DNA of 34,983 bases from JBHHYU01 sp046757725 (GTDB taxonomy: Bacteria; Desulfobacterota; Binatia; UBA9968). A program made the translations under genes and the position numbers. Location: contig JBHHYU010000022.1 in NCBI GenBank assembly GCA_046757725.1, forward strand, positions 1-34,983. Direction: 5' to 3'. Shown piece by piece: positions 1 through 7,473 of the stretch (its first letter is position 1; every line of letters begins with the position of its first letter). The notes under the pieces were generated by a model, which ran no database searches, was not told where the DNA came from, and was given only the letters and a program-made list of their open reading frames with translations.

Positions 1-108
1 GGGGTGGATCTTGCGATCCAACAGCCCAACTCTGCCAGCAGCTCAGGGCTTTAGTCTTGAAGTTTTGGAATGCCCCGCTTATTTTACCGTTTTGGGGGAA
101 TTCCTTAT

Positions 109-267
109 ATGAACGGTACGACAAAGGCCATTTTAGCTTTGATACCTCTCACATTCGTGGACGCGATTATTCCGATCCCTATCGTTGGAGCCATTCTCCT
201 GTACGTCATCTTGGTGCGCCCTGTGTGGTTTTCGAATCTCGTCCGCGAGATCTATGAGAAGGGTTAA
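109..267 (+). CDS. Small putative membrane protein (52 aa)
   Basis: I do not recognise a family. The 52-aa product is mostly one long hydrophobic stretch (about residues 6-35, rich in Ile, Leu, Val and Pro) followed by a basic/acidic tail, which suggests a one- or two-pass inner-membrane peptide. An upstream in-frame ATG at 70 exists, but the ATG at 109 is preceded by a purine-rich GGGGGAA at a sensible distance, so I prefer it. The gene converges on the solute-binding protein gene and overlaps its stop by 4 bp. It could belong to an operon left of the window. A chance ORF is possible. Confidence 0.5.
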   Translation: MNGTTKAILALIPLTFVDAIIPIPIVGAILLYVILVRPVWFSNLVREIYEKG

Positions 268-1187
268 CTCAGAGTTGCCATGGCCTTTTTGTAGAAGCGC
301 TCATCGATGTATTTTTCCGGTTTGGGGACCGGCGGCTTCATCAGCCCCGCCGTCTCGCGCAGTTGTAGGATCATCCTTATCCCTTCCATGTCGATCCGGC
401 TGTGCGGCGTTAAACCGAATCTGGGGCTGACGCTCTCCTCGTACATCTTCTCGGCCCTGGCTTTGGAATTCTTGTTCTCGGGTAGGAGAAGTCTCACGGC
501 CTCTTCTCTGTTCTTTCCATCCATGACCCAATCGGTGGCGCGCACCATCGCCCGGATGAAGCGTACGAGCAGTTCTTCGTTTGCCTCGGCCCATTCCCGC
601 CGTGTCGCGCCGAGTCCTCTGGCGTAATGGGGCACGTGATCCTCGGAGCGGGCGAGGACCTTAAAGCCTCTCTTTCGAATCTCGTCATCCAGTAAGTTCA
701 TCATGGCTCCCCAAGCCTCACCCCGGCTCATCGCCTCGGCTCTTTTCGCCGAGTTGCCGAACGACTTGAAGATATAGTCGCGATTTAGCTCCAGGCCGTT
801 CTTCTTGAGAATAAAAATCATGACGATCGCGAATCCCGTGGTCGGCGCGTCCACGGCCAGGACTTTGCCCTTGAGATCGCTGAAGTTGTTGACGGCCGAA
901 TTCACAACCAGCTTCTGCCTGAGTCCCTGGATCCCACCGAGGAAGATGACAAAGTTGTTGGGATGCGGGTCCGCCCCCTGTCCCTCAGCCCAGGCAATGA
1001 CGTTGTCCGCATTGTTGAGGATCAGGTCGTATCTGCCGCCGATGAGGTTGCGCAGCAGAGTCGGAGAGTCGGTAACGATATTCGTCTCGACCCGGATGTT
1101 TTCTGCCTTGAAAAAGCCCCGCTCCAGCGCTGCAATGAGCGCCGCATCCCTGTTGAACGTTCCGATTGTGACGAGATCTTCAGCCAT
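264..1187 (-). CDS. NMT1/SsuA-type ABC solute-binding protein without signal peptide
   Basis: This 307-aa protein has the NMT1/THI5-like periplasmic-binding-protein fold signature. It opens with a beta strand (VTIGTFNRDAALIAALERG, residues 6-24), continues with a 'gaff' helix (GFFKAENIRVE), then TLLRNLIGGRYDL and an FSDLKGKVLAVDAP segment that forms the second lobe. Such proteins normally deliver small organic ligands to an ABC permease. It starts directly at the mature fold with no Sec leader, and an in-frame TAG lies four codons upstream of the ATG, so an exported longer form is unlikely. It follows the CoA-transferase gene by about 300 bp on the same strand. No permease is adjacent, so it may be an orphan or a cytoplasmic ligand sensor. 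The ligand is unknown. Confidence 0.85.
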   Translation of the reverse strand: MAEDLVTIGTFNRDAALIAALERGFFKAENIRVETNIVTDSPTLLRNLIGGRYDLILNNADNVIAWAEGQGADPHPNNFVIFLGGIQGLRQKLVVNSAVNNFSDLKGKVLAVDAPTTGFAIVMIFILKKNGLELNRDYIFKSFGNSAKRAEAMSRGEAWGAMMNLLDDEIRKRGFKVLARSEDHVPHYARGLGATRREWAEANEELLVRFIRAMVRATDWVMDGKNREEAVRLLLPENKNSKARAEKMYEESVSPRFGLTPHSRIDMEGIRMILQLRETAGLMKPPVPKPEKYIDERFYKKAMATLS

Positions 1188-1493
1188 GTTCCAGTACTAT
1201 CTCTCACCTGAGCCGTGCTATTGTCAAATCCAGCCGTTGAAAAGGAGGACCTCTGCTGTCAACTGACCTGGGAGTATTTCTCCGGTCCGACGCGATACAG
1301 CAGCTTTACGCTCGATGCATTACTGAAACTAACTCTCAAGTACCCTTTTGACTTTCTCGCCCGACGCATCGGTCCTTTGACATACCCTCCCCAGGTCAGA
1401 CGTCCTGAACCTTACACACAACTGCCTTGCTCGGGTCCGTCGTCTTGGTGGTTAGCGAACACGGGTCTCGGACACGAAAGCGATCTTTTTGTG
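1188..1493. other. Intergenic stretch, no gene seen
   Basis: This 306-bp stretch separates the CoA-transferase stop from the binding-protein start (both minus strand). A longer plus-strand reading frame here runs antisense into the CoA-transferase and has no recognisable protein character. A minus-strand TTGACA (complement of 1222-1227) could be a -35 for the binding-protein gene, but no good -10 follows at 16-18 bp. I see no convincing terminator. Confidence 0.5.
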
Positions 1494-2693
1494 CTAGATC
1501 ACCTTATCCTGCCGGAGGGACTCAATCGCTTTATCGTCGTAGCCAAGCTCGTGCAGGATCGGGCCGGTATCTCCTCCCAGGTCGGGGATGCGGTTATAGC
1601 GCGCCGGGCTGCCGGAGAGGCGAAGCGGGTTGCCTACTACCGGGACCTGGCCGACAGGAGAATCCGCTTCCCGGATGAAGCGCCGGGCGACAACCTGCGG
1701 GTGGGCCAGCACCTTCGCGATTCCCCTCACCTCCCCATAGGGGAGCTGGGCGTTTTTTAATCGTTCCAGCCAGTCCGTGTGGTCCCGCTCCTTAAAGATG
1801 TTCTCGAGGGTCTCTTCCAACAGGGAGCGGTTTTTCCGTCTCGCTACAACGGTGGCGAAGCGCTCGTCCTCCAGGAGATCGGGACGGTTCAGTACCTTAC
1901 GGCATAGAACTTCCCAGTCTTGTGCGGTCGCTACTGCCAGATTAACGTATTCCCCGTTCCGGGCCATGTAGGGCCCGTAGGGAGTGACGTAATGGTGGCG
2001 CAGGCCGACCCGAGCCGGCTCCTCCCCGCGATGCCAATAGTGATGGGGAAAGTATCCGAGCCAGGACACGATGGATTCAAGCATGGATATGTCGACGCGT
2101 TGGCCCTGTCCGGTTTTCTCCCGCTGATAGAGGGCAAGGACAATCCCCAGGGCGGCATACATGCCGGCGGCTATGTCCGCGATGGCGATGCCGGCCTTGG
2201 CGGGCCTGTCGGGGTATCCTGTCGTAGCGATAATGCCGCCTTCTCCCTGGATGAGGAGATCGTACGCCTTGACGTCACGGTAGGGCCCGTCCTGCCCGTA
2301 CCCCGAGATGGAGCAGTAAACGAGTCTCGGGTTCAGTTTTTCGAGCTGCTCATAGCCGAGGCCTGCCCGCCCGGCCACTCCGGGGGCGTAATTCTCAAAA
2401 AAAACATCGCACTCTCGGATCAGGCGGTGAACGATCTCTTTTCCCTTCTCCTTCTTGACGTCGACCGTCAGGCTTCGCTTGTTGCGGTTGAGCCACACGT
2501 AACCCGAAGAAAGCCCCCGGACCGCCGTATCCCAGTGGCGGATCAGGTCTCCCACGCCAGGGCGCTCGATTTTGATGACCTCCGCGCCCATGTCCGCGAG
2601 GATGCAGGTGGAAAAAGGGCCAGCCAGGACCTGCTCGAAAGCGACCACTCGAGTTCCTTTGAGGGCGGACGGGTCAGCCTGTTTGGGTTCCAT
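1494..2693 (-). CDS. CaiB/BaiF family (class III) CoA-transferase
   Basis: The 399-aa product moves CoA from an acyl-CoA donor to a free carboxylic acid, as in formyl-CoA transferase, CaiB and itaconate CoA-transferase. It shows the family N-terminus (LKGTRVVAFEQVLAGPF, residues 11-27), GAEVIKIERPGVGD, the NRNKRSLTVD segment, and the AYDLLIQGEGG motif in which D145 aligns with the catalytic Asp that forms the mixed anhydride. Length is normal for the family. The ATG shares one base with the TGA of the upstream MaoC gene (TGATG), so the two are co-translated. With the hydratase, dehydrogenase and lyase next door it probably activates a dicarboxylic or branched acid. The exact substrate cannot be read from sequence. 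Confidence 0.93.
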   Translation of the reverse strand: MEPKQADPSALKGTRVVAFEQVLAGPFSTCILADMGAEVIKIERPGVGDLIRHWDTAVRGLSSGYVWLNRNKRSLTVDVKKEKGKEIVHRLIRECDVFFENYAPGVAGRAGLGYEQLEKLNPRLVYCSISGYGQDGPYRDVKAYDLLIQGEGGIIATTGYPDRPAKAGIAIADIAAGMYAALGIVLALYQREKTGQGQRVDISMLESIVSWLGYFPHHYWHRGEEPARVGLRHHYVTPYGPYMARNGEYVNLAVATAQDWEVLCRKVLNRPDLLEDERFATVVARRKNRSLLEETLENIFKERDHTDWLERLKNAQLPYGEVRGIAKVLAHPQVVARRFIREADSPVGQVPVVGNPLRLSGSPARYNRIPDLGGDTGPILHELGYDDKAIESLRQDKVI

Positions 2694-3202
2694 CAGTTTC
2701 TGCTGGCCTTTACTTCGGGAAAAAGATCCTGCTTAGGGGCATGGGCCTTTTTCCACACCATGACGCTGCGGGTGTAGTCGATAACGACATTACCGTCCTG
2801 TTTGATCCCGCGCGTGCGCACCTTGATAATGCCCCACTGCGGCTTGGATTTGGACTCGCGCTTGTTCGTGACCTCCGATTCCGAGTAGATTGTCTCGCCG
2901 ACAAAGAGGGGATTCGGGAGCTTGATCTCATCCCAGCCCAGGGCGAAGCCGTTCTCGCTCACGTCGGCGACTCCCATGCCGGCCACGATGGCCAGGGTCA
3001 GGGCGCTGTTGATCAGACATTTCCCGAACTCCGTGCGCTTGCCATACTCGTTGTTAAAGTGGATCTGGTTCGTGTTGTTGGTGAGCAGCGTGAACCAGAT
3101 ATTGTCCGCCTCTGTGATCGTCCGTCCCAGGCGGCAGCGATAGACGTCCCCCACCTCGAAATCCTCAAAATAGCGACCTTCCCAACCGGGCTTGATAGCC
3201 AT
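2693..3202 (-). CDS. MaoC-family (hotdog) acyl-CoA hydratase
   Basis: A 169-aa single-hotdog protein of the MaoC dehydratase family. It begins with the characteristic RYFEDFEVGDVYRCRLGRTI (residues 10-29), followed by TEADNIWFTLLTNNTNQIHFN, where the family usually has an N-x-x-IH hydratase dyad; here NQIH replaces the common NPIH. Then come FGKCLINSALTLAIVAGMG and a conserved KVRTRGIKQDG strand. Proteins of this subgroup hydrate unsaturated CoA esters, including mesaconyl- and itaconyl-like substrates. A strong AAAGGAGGG site lies upstream of the ATG. It is the first gene of a minus-strand pair with the CoA-transferase and is divergent from the acyl-CoA dehydrogenase. Catalysis is inferred from the family. 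Confidence 0.9.
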   Translation of the reverse strand: MAIKPGWEGRYFEDFEVGDVYRCRLGRTITEADNIWFTLLTNNTNQIHFNNEYGKRTEFGKCLINSALTLAIVAGMGVADVSENGFALGWDEIKLPNPLFVGETIYSESEVTNKRESKSKPQWGIIKVRTRGIKQDGNVVIDYTRSVMVWKKAHAPKQDLFPEVKASRN

Positions 3203-3297
3203 AGGAATCCCTCCTTTACTTGTGTTTCAAATCCCCGCTCCTCGGGGACAAAACTTTGGGGCGCGGCCTGCTTCTGTCCTCGGGAGACAAGACCTCC

Positions 3298-3411
3298 GTC
3301 CGTGGTCAATAAGTCTCTGCATTGACGGCCACAACCCCGTCCTCCCGTAAGGTGCTGACCGTCCAATGGTCAGGGCCTGCCATCAAACTCCACGTCCCTG
3401 TGACCACGGAC
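3298..3411. repeat. 11-bp perfect inverted repeat with nested hairpin
   Basis: GTCCGTGGTCA at 3298-3308 is exactly complementary to TGACCACGGAC at 3401-3411. Between the arms lies CTGACC (3355-3360) paired with GGTCAG (3368-3373) across a 7-nt loop. It could be a cruciform, a structured leader RNA of the minus-strand operon, or a remnant of a mobile repeat. Confidence 0.5.
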
Positions 3412-3601
3412 TCCACTCATGCCTCCCTCGGACAATCCCCGACTGACCCTCTTTCTCCCCGGGTCCCCCTGTCCCTGAAGCAAAGATTGACACCGAGGCG
3501 TAGGAACTTTCTGCGAAGCCGAGGATCAGCAGTATCGACTGTCTGAGCCCGTTTTTGTTTCATGGGTGAGTTTCGATGCTGCCCGAGGCGAGCGGCTAAG
3601 A

Positions 3602-3647
3602 CCTCTCGACGAGGAGGCACTGAAGCGAAGGGCTGGGGAGACCCTTC
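3602..3647. repeat. Pair of adjacent hairpins upstream of the dehydrogenase promoter
   Basis: CCTC/GAGG with a 5-nt loop (3602-3614) is followed by GAAGGG (3627-3632) paired with CCCTTC (3642-3647) over a 9-nt loop. No T-run follows either, so they are not intrinsic terminators. They may belong to a dispersed repeat or a structured RNA; function is unknown. Confidence 0.35.
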
Positions 3648-3706
3648 TTCCCATTGCCTTCGGCGCGAGAGGCAGGTCCCCTGCGTCATTTAATCCTTCT
3701 TTACCT

Positions 3707-3736
3707 TTGAACATCGCGCACAATACGCTATATACT
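3707..3736 (+). promoter_or_regulatory. Sigma70-type promoter for the dehydrogenase-lyase pair
   Basis: TTGAAC (3707-3712) and TATACT (3731-3736) are separated by 18 bp and sit 25 bp before the acyl-CoA dehydrogenase ATG, which has its own GGAGG at 3751-3755. Both boxes match consensus at four or more of six positions. The call is by inspection. Confidence 0.6.
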
Positions 3737-3750
3737 ACGTCGTAGATATA
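3731..3750. promoter_or_regulatory. Operator-like dyad overlapping the -10 box
   Basis: The 20 bp TATACTACG-T-CGTAGATATA form a near-perfect dyad: arms CTACG/CGTAG around a single T, extended by TATA and ATATA. It starts at the -10 hexamer and ends one base before the ribosome-binding site. This is the usual position for a TetR/FadR-type repressor in acyl-CoA gene control. No regulator gene is adjacent. Confidence 0.45.
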
Positions 3751-3760
3751 GGAGGTAAGA

Positions 3761-4921
3761 ATGGATTTCAACCTGACCCAGGACCAGCTCCAGATCCGGG
3801 AGGAGATCCGTCGGGTTTGCCGGGAATTTCCGGATAGTTACTGGCGCGAGGTAGACAAGAAGCACGAATATCCTGATGCCTTTGTCCACAAACTCACGGA
3901 GCTTGGCTGGCTGGCGGCGCTGATCCCGGAAGAATATGGGGGTACAGGCTTGGGGATCATCGAGGCAAGCATGATCCTGGAGGAAATCAATCGCTCCGGC
4001 GGAAACTCTACGGCTTGCCATGCCCAGATGTACACTATGGGAACACTCCTCAGGCACGGGAGTGAAGCGCAAAAAAAACGTTATCTTCCCAAAATCGCTA
4101 GTGGCGAGTTGCGTCTTCAAGCCTTCGGTGTCACTGAGCCCAATGCAGGTTCGGAGACCACCAAAATTCAGACTGTAGCGGTGCGAAGAGGCGACAGGTA
4201 CATTGTCAATGGTCAAAAAATTTTTATCTCACGGGTGGTCCAGTCCGATCTTATGTTGCTCCTGGCCCGAACGACTCCTTATGATGAGTTGAAAGACAAG
4301 ACAAAGGGACTATCCGCTTTTATCGTTGATCTCCGAAAAGCCAAAGGCAAGATTGAGGTGACGCCGCTGGATATGATGATCAATCATCATACGAATGCAC
4401 TGTTCTTCGACGGGCTTGAGGTGCCGGTCGAAAACCTGATCGGTGAGGAAGGGATGGGTTTCCGCTACATCATCGACGGTTGGAATGCCGAGCGCATTCT
4501 CATCGCCGCCGAGGCGATTGGCGATGGCCGCTGGTTTATCGAGCGAGCTGCTAAGTATGCCGGGGAAAGAGTGGTTTTTGGTCGGGCTATCGGCGCTAAT
4601 CAGGGAATCCAGTTTCCGATCGCCCAAGCCTATGCCCACATCGAGGCTGCCGATCTCGTTCGCTATCAGGCGGCCACGAAGTTTGATCGGAAAGAACGGT
4701 GTGGAGCGGAGGCCAACATGGCTAAACTCTTGGCCTCGGAAGCGGCTTGGGAGGCGGCGAATAGCTGCCTCACAACTCACGGAGGCTATGGCTTTTCAAC
4801 GGAATACGATGTGGAGCGAAAATTCCGGGAGACGCGGCTCTTCACCGTGGCGCCGGTGAGCAACAATCTTGTTTTGGCCTATTTGGGCCAGCATGTATTG
4901 GGGATGCCTAAATCGTACTAA
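3761..4921 (+). CDS. Acyl-CoA dehydrogenase family protein
   Basis: A 386-aa FAD flavoprotein that would introduce an alpha,beta double bond into an acyl-CoA, passing electrons to ETF. Visible are the N-terminal helical domain, FGVTEPNAGSETTKIQT (122-138, FAD/substrate loop), the beta domain with YIVNGQKIFIS, and the C-terminal helical domain ending in a THGGYGFSTEYDVER segment. The usual C-terminal catalytic Glu of MCAD-type enzymes is absent (TVAPVSNN instead of YEGT). E244 in WNAERILIAAEAIG aligns instead with the catalytic Glu of isovaleryl-/long-chain-type enzymes. A strong GGAGG lies 5 bp before the ATG. It is followed by the lyase gene after 34 bp (start at 4956) and is divergent from the MaoC/CoA-transferase pair. 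Confidence 0.93.
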   Translation: MDFNLTQDQLQIREEIRRVCREFPDSYWREVDKKHEYPDAFVHKLTELGWLAALIPEEYGGTGLGIIEASMILEEINRSGGNSTACHAQMYTMGTLLRHGSEAQKKRYLPKIASGELRLQAFGVTEPNAGSETTKIQTVAVRRGDRYIVNGQKIFISRVVQSDLMLLLARTTPYDELKDKTKGLSAFIVDLRKAKGKIEVTPLDMMINHHTNALFFDGLEVPVENLIGEEGMGFRYIIDGWNAERILIAAEAIGDGRWFIERAAKYAGERVVFGRAIGANQGIQFPIAQAYAHIEAADLVRYQAATKFDRKERCGAEANMAKLLASEAAWEAANSCLTTHGGYGFSTEYDVERKFRETRLFTVAPVSNNLVLAYLGQHVLGMPKSY

Positions 4922-4955
4922 AAGCGACAGCGACAGGGAGTAACAGAGGAGGCTG

Positions 4956-5852
4956 GTGATCAATATGAATCTCAAGCGGTCTTGGATGTTTGTGCCTGGT
5001 CACAGGCAACGGATGGTTGATAAAGCGCTTCGGCTCAGCGCCGACGCTATCATGCTTGATATCGAGGACGGCGTTGCCCCGAGTGAGAAGGCTACGGCTC
5101 GCAAGCAGATTGCAGAGGCCCTGGGCCGCGAGCGGATTCCTGATGCTCCTACGCGCTTTGTGCGCATCAACGCCATCGGCCATCCTCGTATGACTGAGGA
5201 TCTAGAGGCGGTTCTCAAACCAGGTCTGGACGGGTTGGTGTTGCCCAAGGTGGAGACCCCGGAGCAAGTGCAAAAGATCGACGCCATTCTCAAGGAGCAC
5301 GAGCGTAGGCTCAAACTGAATCCCGGTAACGTCAGGCTGTTGATTGCCATCGAGAGCCCGAAGGGTCTTCAGAATGCCACTGCCATCGCAGCCTGCACGC
5401 GGCGGGTGGTTGGATTAATGTTTGGGGCGGAAGATTTTGGCCGGGAATTAGGGCTTCCCACGTCCCGCGAAGGGGAGGCACGCGACATGATTTATAGTCG
5501 TTCGGCGATGGTAGTAGCGGCGGCCTCGGCCCATGTTCAGGCAGTGGACGGTGTATGGGTGGATCTTAAGGACACGGAGGGGCTGCTTCGCTTCGCTCAG
5601 CAGTCACGTCAGCTCGGTTTCTCCGGCATGTCTCTGATCCATCCCTCACAGATCGATCCCATCAATAGCATGTTTAGCCCATCCGCGGAGGAGATCGATT
5701 ACGCAAAGCAGGTGGTTAAGGCTTTTGAAGAGGCAAACGCCAGGGGCGATGGGTCCATAGCCCTTGGCGGTCAACTAATCGACCGACCCATTGTCGACCG
5801 GGCCCGCCACGCCCTGGAGTTGGCCAAAATGTTGGGTACCTACGAAGAATAG
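4956..5852 (+). CDS. HpcH/HpaI/CitE-family CoA-ester lyase
   Basis: A 298-aa TIM-barrel lyase of the CitE/malyl-CoA/citramalyl-CoA lyase family, which cleaves beta-hydroxyacyl-CoA (or the reverse condensation) using Mg2+. Family motifs are clear: RSWMFVPGH at the N-terminus, LDIEDGV (metal-binding Glu/Asp), RFVRINA (substrate Arg), LIAIESPKG (metal Glu), GAEDFGRELG and SLIHPSQI. The GTG at 4956 has GGAGG only 3 bp upstream; an in-frame ATG at 4965 sits 12 bp from the same site and may be the true start. It follows the acyl-CoA dehydrogenase in an apparent operon and would provide the cleavage step of the divergent pathway. Confidence 0.9.
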   Translation: MINMNLKRSWMFVPGHRQRMVDKALRLSADAIMLDIEDGVAPSEKATARKQIAEALGRERIPDAPTRFVRINAIGHPRMTEDLEAVLKPGLDGLVLPKVETPEQVQKIDAILKEHERRLKLNPGNVRLLIAIESPKGLQNATAIAACTRRVVGLMFGAEDFGRELGLPTSREGEARDMIYSRSAMVVAAASAHVQAVDGVWVDLKDTEGLLRFAQQSRQLGFSGMSLIHPSQIDPINSMFSPSAEEIDYAKQVVKAFEEANARGDGSIALGGQLIDRPIVDRARHALELAKMLGTYEE

Positions 5853-5868
5853 TTATTATTTGAGAATC

Positions 5869-6321
5869 CTATAACGCGGGAAAGATCTCCACCCGAATTT
5901 CTCTTGGGATGGTCTTCCCCTTGTACCTGGTCTTGACCTTTGCCGTTGTCTTCTCACCAGGATCAAGCTTGCCTTTTTTCGGAACCTTTTTAAGGGAACC
6001 ACCGAGCCAACCTCCGCTCTTGGTTTTTCCCTGGCCAAATATGCTGTAGTTTTGAGGTTTGTTTCCCGTATTCTTGATGACTACCTTTAGATAGAGCCGC
6101 CCTTTTTTTTTGCCTTTCTTGGCCTTGATATAGGGCTTGACCTTGAGTACAGCCGCTCTGGGAATCACCCTGACCGTGATGTCGCTTCCCCTGTAGTTGA
6201 TGGTTTTTTCCCTGACCAATTTGCTGTAGGGTTTGTGTCTCCGGTGGGTTCCCATGCATCCATAGAGTGGCAGGAAAACCAAAGCAATTAGCATACTGAT
6301 CGTGATGGAAGATTTTCTCAT
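5869..6321 (-). CDS. Hypothetical lipoprotein (150 aa)
   Basis: Not a family I recognise. The N-terminus is a lipoprotein signal: RK, then a hydrophobic core and a lipobox-like LPLYGC, so lipidation at Cys22 is likely. The mature part is very basic (many Lys/Arg, including AKKGKKKGR), with a predicted beta-rich segment LYLKVVIKNTGNKPQNYSIFG that resembles small immunoglobulin-like strand pairs. The AAGGAGGT before the ATG is strong. It starts 34 bp after the ABC ATPase stop on the same strand, so it may be a fourth gene of the importer operon. It converges with the lyase gene, 16 bp away. Confidence 0.75.
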   Translation of the reverse strand: MRKSSITISMLIALVFLPLYGCMGTHRRHKPYSKLVREKTINYRGSDITVRVIPRAAVLKVKPYIKAKKGKKKGRLYLKVVIKNTGNKPQNYSIFGQGKTKSGGWLGGSLKKVPKKGKLDPGEKTTAKVKTRYKGKTIPREIRVEIFPAL

Positions 6322-6355
6322 CTCAGACCTCCTTGACTGGGTTCATTTATAATGC

Positions 6356-7450
6356 TTAAGCATCTTTGGGTATGATCAGGCATCGCTCCGGCGGAAAATA
6401 AAGAAATACCTTTCTTTCAGTTCCGATCTCTCTAACGGAATCGCTTTTCACACGGCACAGATAGCCATTCACCCGGACCTGATATTCCACAGAATCTCCC
6501 TGGAAACTGACAAAGACCACATCCCCTTGTACCAGGTTGATTTTCCCTTCGGATTCTCCCTGAAAAAGTTCGACTCCCTCGGGCCTGATCACTATTTCAA
6601 CATTGTGTCCTTTTTGAACACCCTCCGGTATGCGGCAGGCCAGGCGGCCCACCGAGGTCCCCACGATTCCCATACCGTTGGCTTGCCCACCATCAATAAT
6701 CTTCCCCTCGAACAGGTTCGTCTTGCCGATAAAGTTGGCGGTAAAACTGTCCCGGGGTTTCAGGTAGATCTCCCTTGGCGAGCCCTCCTGGATGATGGAG
6801 CCCTGGTTCACTACCGCTACCCGATCGGAGAGGGTTAAGGCCTCAGACTGATCATGGGTTACGTAGAGAGTAGTAATATGGAGCCTGTTTACCAGTTGTT
6901 TAAGCTCAACGCGCATATCCTCACGTAGCTTGGCGTCCAGGTTGCTTAGCGGTTCGTCTAACAGAAGTACCCTGGGTTCGTACACTAGAGCTCGGGCCAA
7001 CGCCACCCTCTGTTGTTGTCCGCCGCTAAGAAAAGGTGCCGGCCTGTCTTGCAGACCACCGAGCTGGACGGAACTGAGTGCCTTAATAACTCGGGCTCTG
7101 AGATCGCCTCTGGAGATCTTCCGCTTACTGTGCTTGAGGGGATAGGCCACGTTTTCAAAGACAGTCATGTGCGGCCAGATCGCATAGGATTGAAAAACCA
7201 TACCAATATCTCTCTTATGGCCTGGAACCGATATCTGCTCTTCAGCCGCAAAAACTCTGTCGTCGCCGATCGATATCTCCCCCTGGTCGGGTTTCTCAAG
7301 CCCGGCGACGCAGCGTAGAGTCGTTGTTTTTCCGCAGCCGCTGGGTCCCAGAAGGGTGTAAAATTCGCCTTCAGCCACTTCAAATCCGATCCCCTTGACT
7401 GCCTGAACCCCGCCGGCATAGGTTTTTACAAGATTACTTACCCGAAGCAA
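6356..7450 (-). CDS. ABC transporter ATP-binding protein (Fe3+/polyamine/sulfate class, with TOBE)
   Basis: The 364-aa ATPase energises the adjacent permease. Residues 35-43 are Walker A (GPSGCGKTT), followed by the Q-loop (MVFQSYAIWPHMTV), signature LSGGQQQR at 141-148, Walker B LLLDEP at 162-167, D-loop SNLD and the H-loop His199. Residues from about 235 onward form a C-terminal TOBE-type regulatory region typical of PotA/FbpC/CysA proteins. The start is a TTG preceded by GAGGAG; no better start lies nearby. It follows the permease by 23 bp. The substrate class is set by the binding protein and is not certain. Confidence 0.93.
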   Translation of the reverse strand: MLRVSNLVKTYAGGVQAVKGIGFEVAEGEFYTLLGPSGCGKTTTLRCVAGLEKPDQGEISIGDDRVFAAEEQISVPGHKRDIGMVFQSYAIWPHMTVFENVAYPLKHSKRKISRGDLRARVIKALSSVQLGGLQDRPAPFLSGGQQQRVALARALVYEPRVLLLDEPLSNLDAKLREDMRVELKQLVNRLHITTLYVTHDQSEALTLSDRVAVVNQGSIIQEGSPREIYLKPRDSFTANFIGKTNLFEGKIIDGGQANGMGIVGTSVGRLACRIPEGVQKGHNVEIVIRPEGVELFQGESEGKINLVQGDVVFVSFQGDSVEYQVRVNGYLCRVKSDSVREIGTERKVFLYFPPERCLIIPKDA

Positions 7451-7473
7451 CTCTCACTCCTCGGTCCGGGCTA

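Larger units (their letters stand above)
3203..3760. other. Divergent intergenic region with several inverted repeats
   Basis: These 558 bp separate the MaoC and acyl-CoA dehydrogenase genes. I find no credible gene. The region holds a CCCCG/CGGGG hairpin (3233-3247), an 11-bp perfect inverted repeat (3298-3308 with 3401-3411) enclosing a 6-bp hairpin (3355-3373), two further hairpins at 3602-3614 and 3627-3647, and the promoter and operator-like dyad listed separately. Small reading frames here are proline- and arginine-rich and look spurious. Confidence 0.6.

Noticed and set aside
1215..2777. Long plus-strand reading frames over the CoA-transferase and MaoC genes
   Set aside because: They are antisense to genes with clear family motifs, have no ribosome-binding sites and show no recognisable protein features.
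3583..3700. Cobalamin-type riboswitch before the dehydrogenase gene
   Set aside because: A few short motifs look similar, but the ordered boxes of the B12 riboswitch could not be found and the promoter lies downstream of this stretch.
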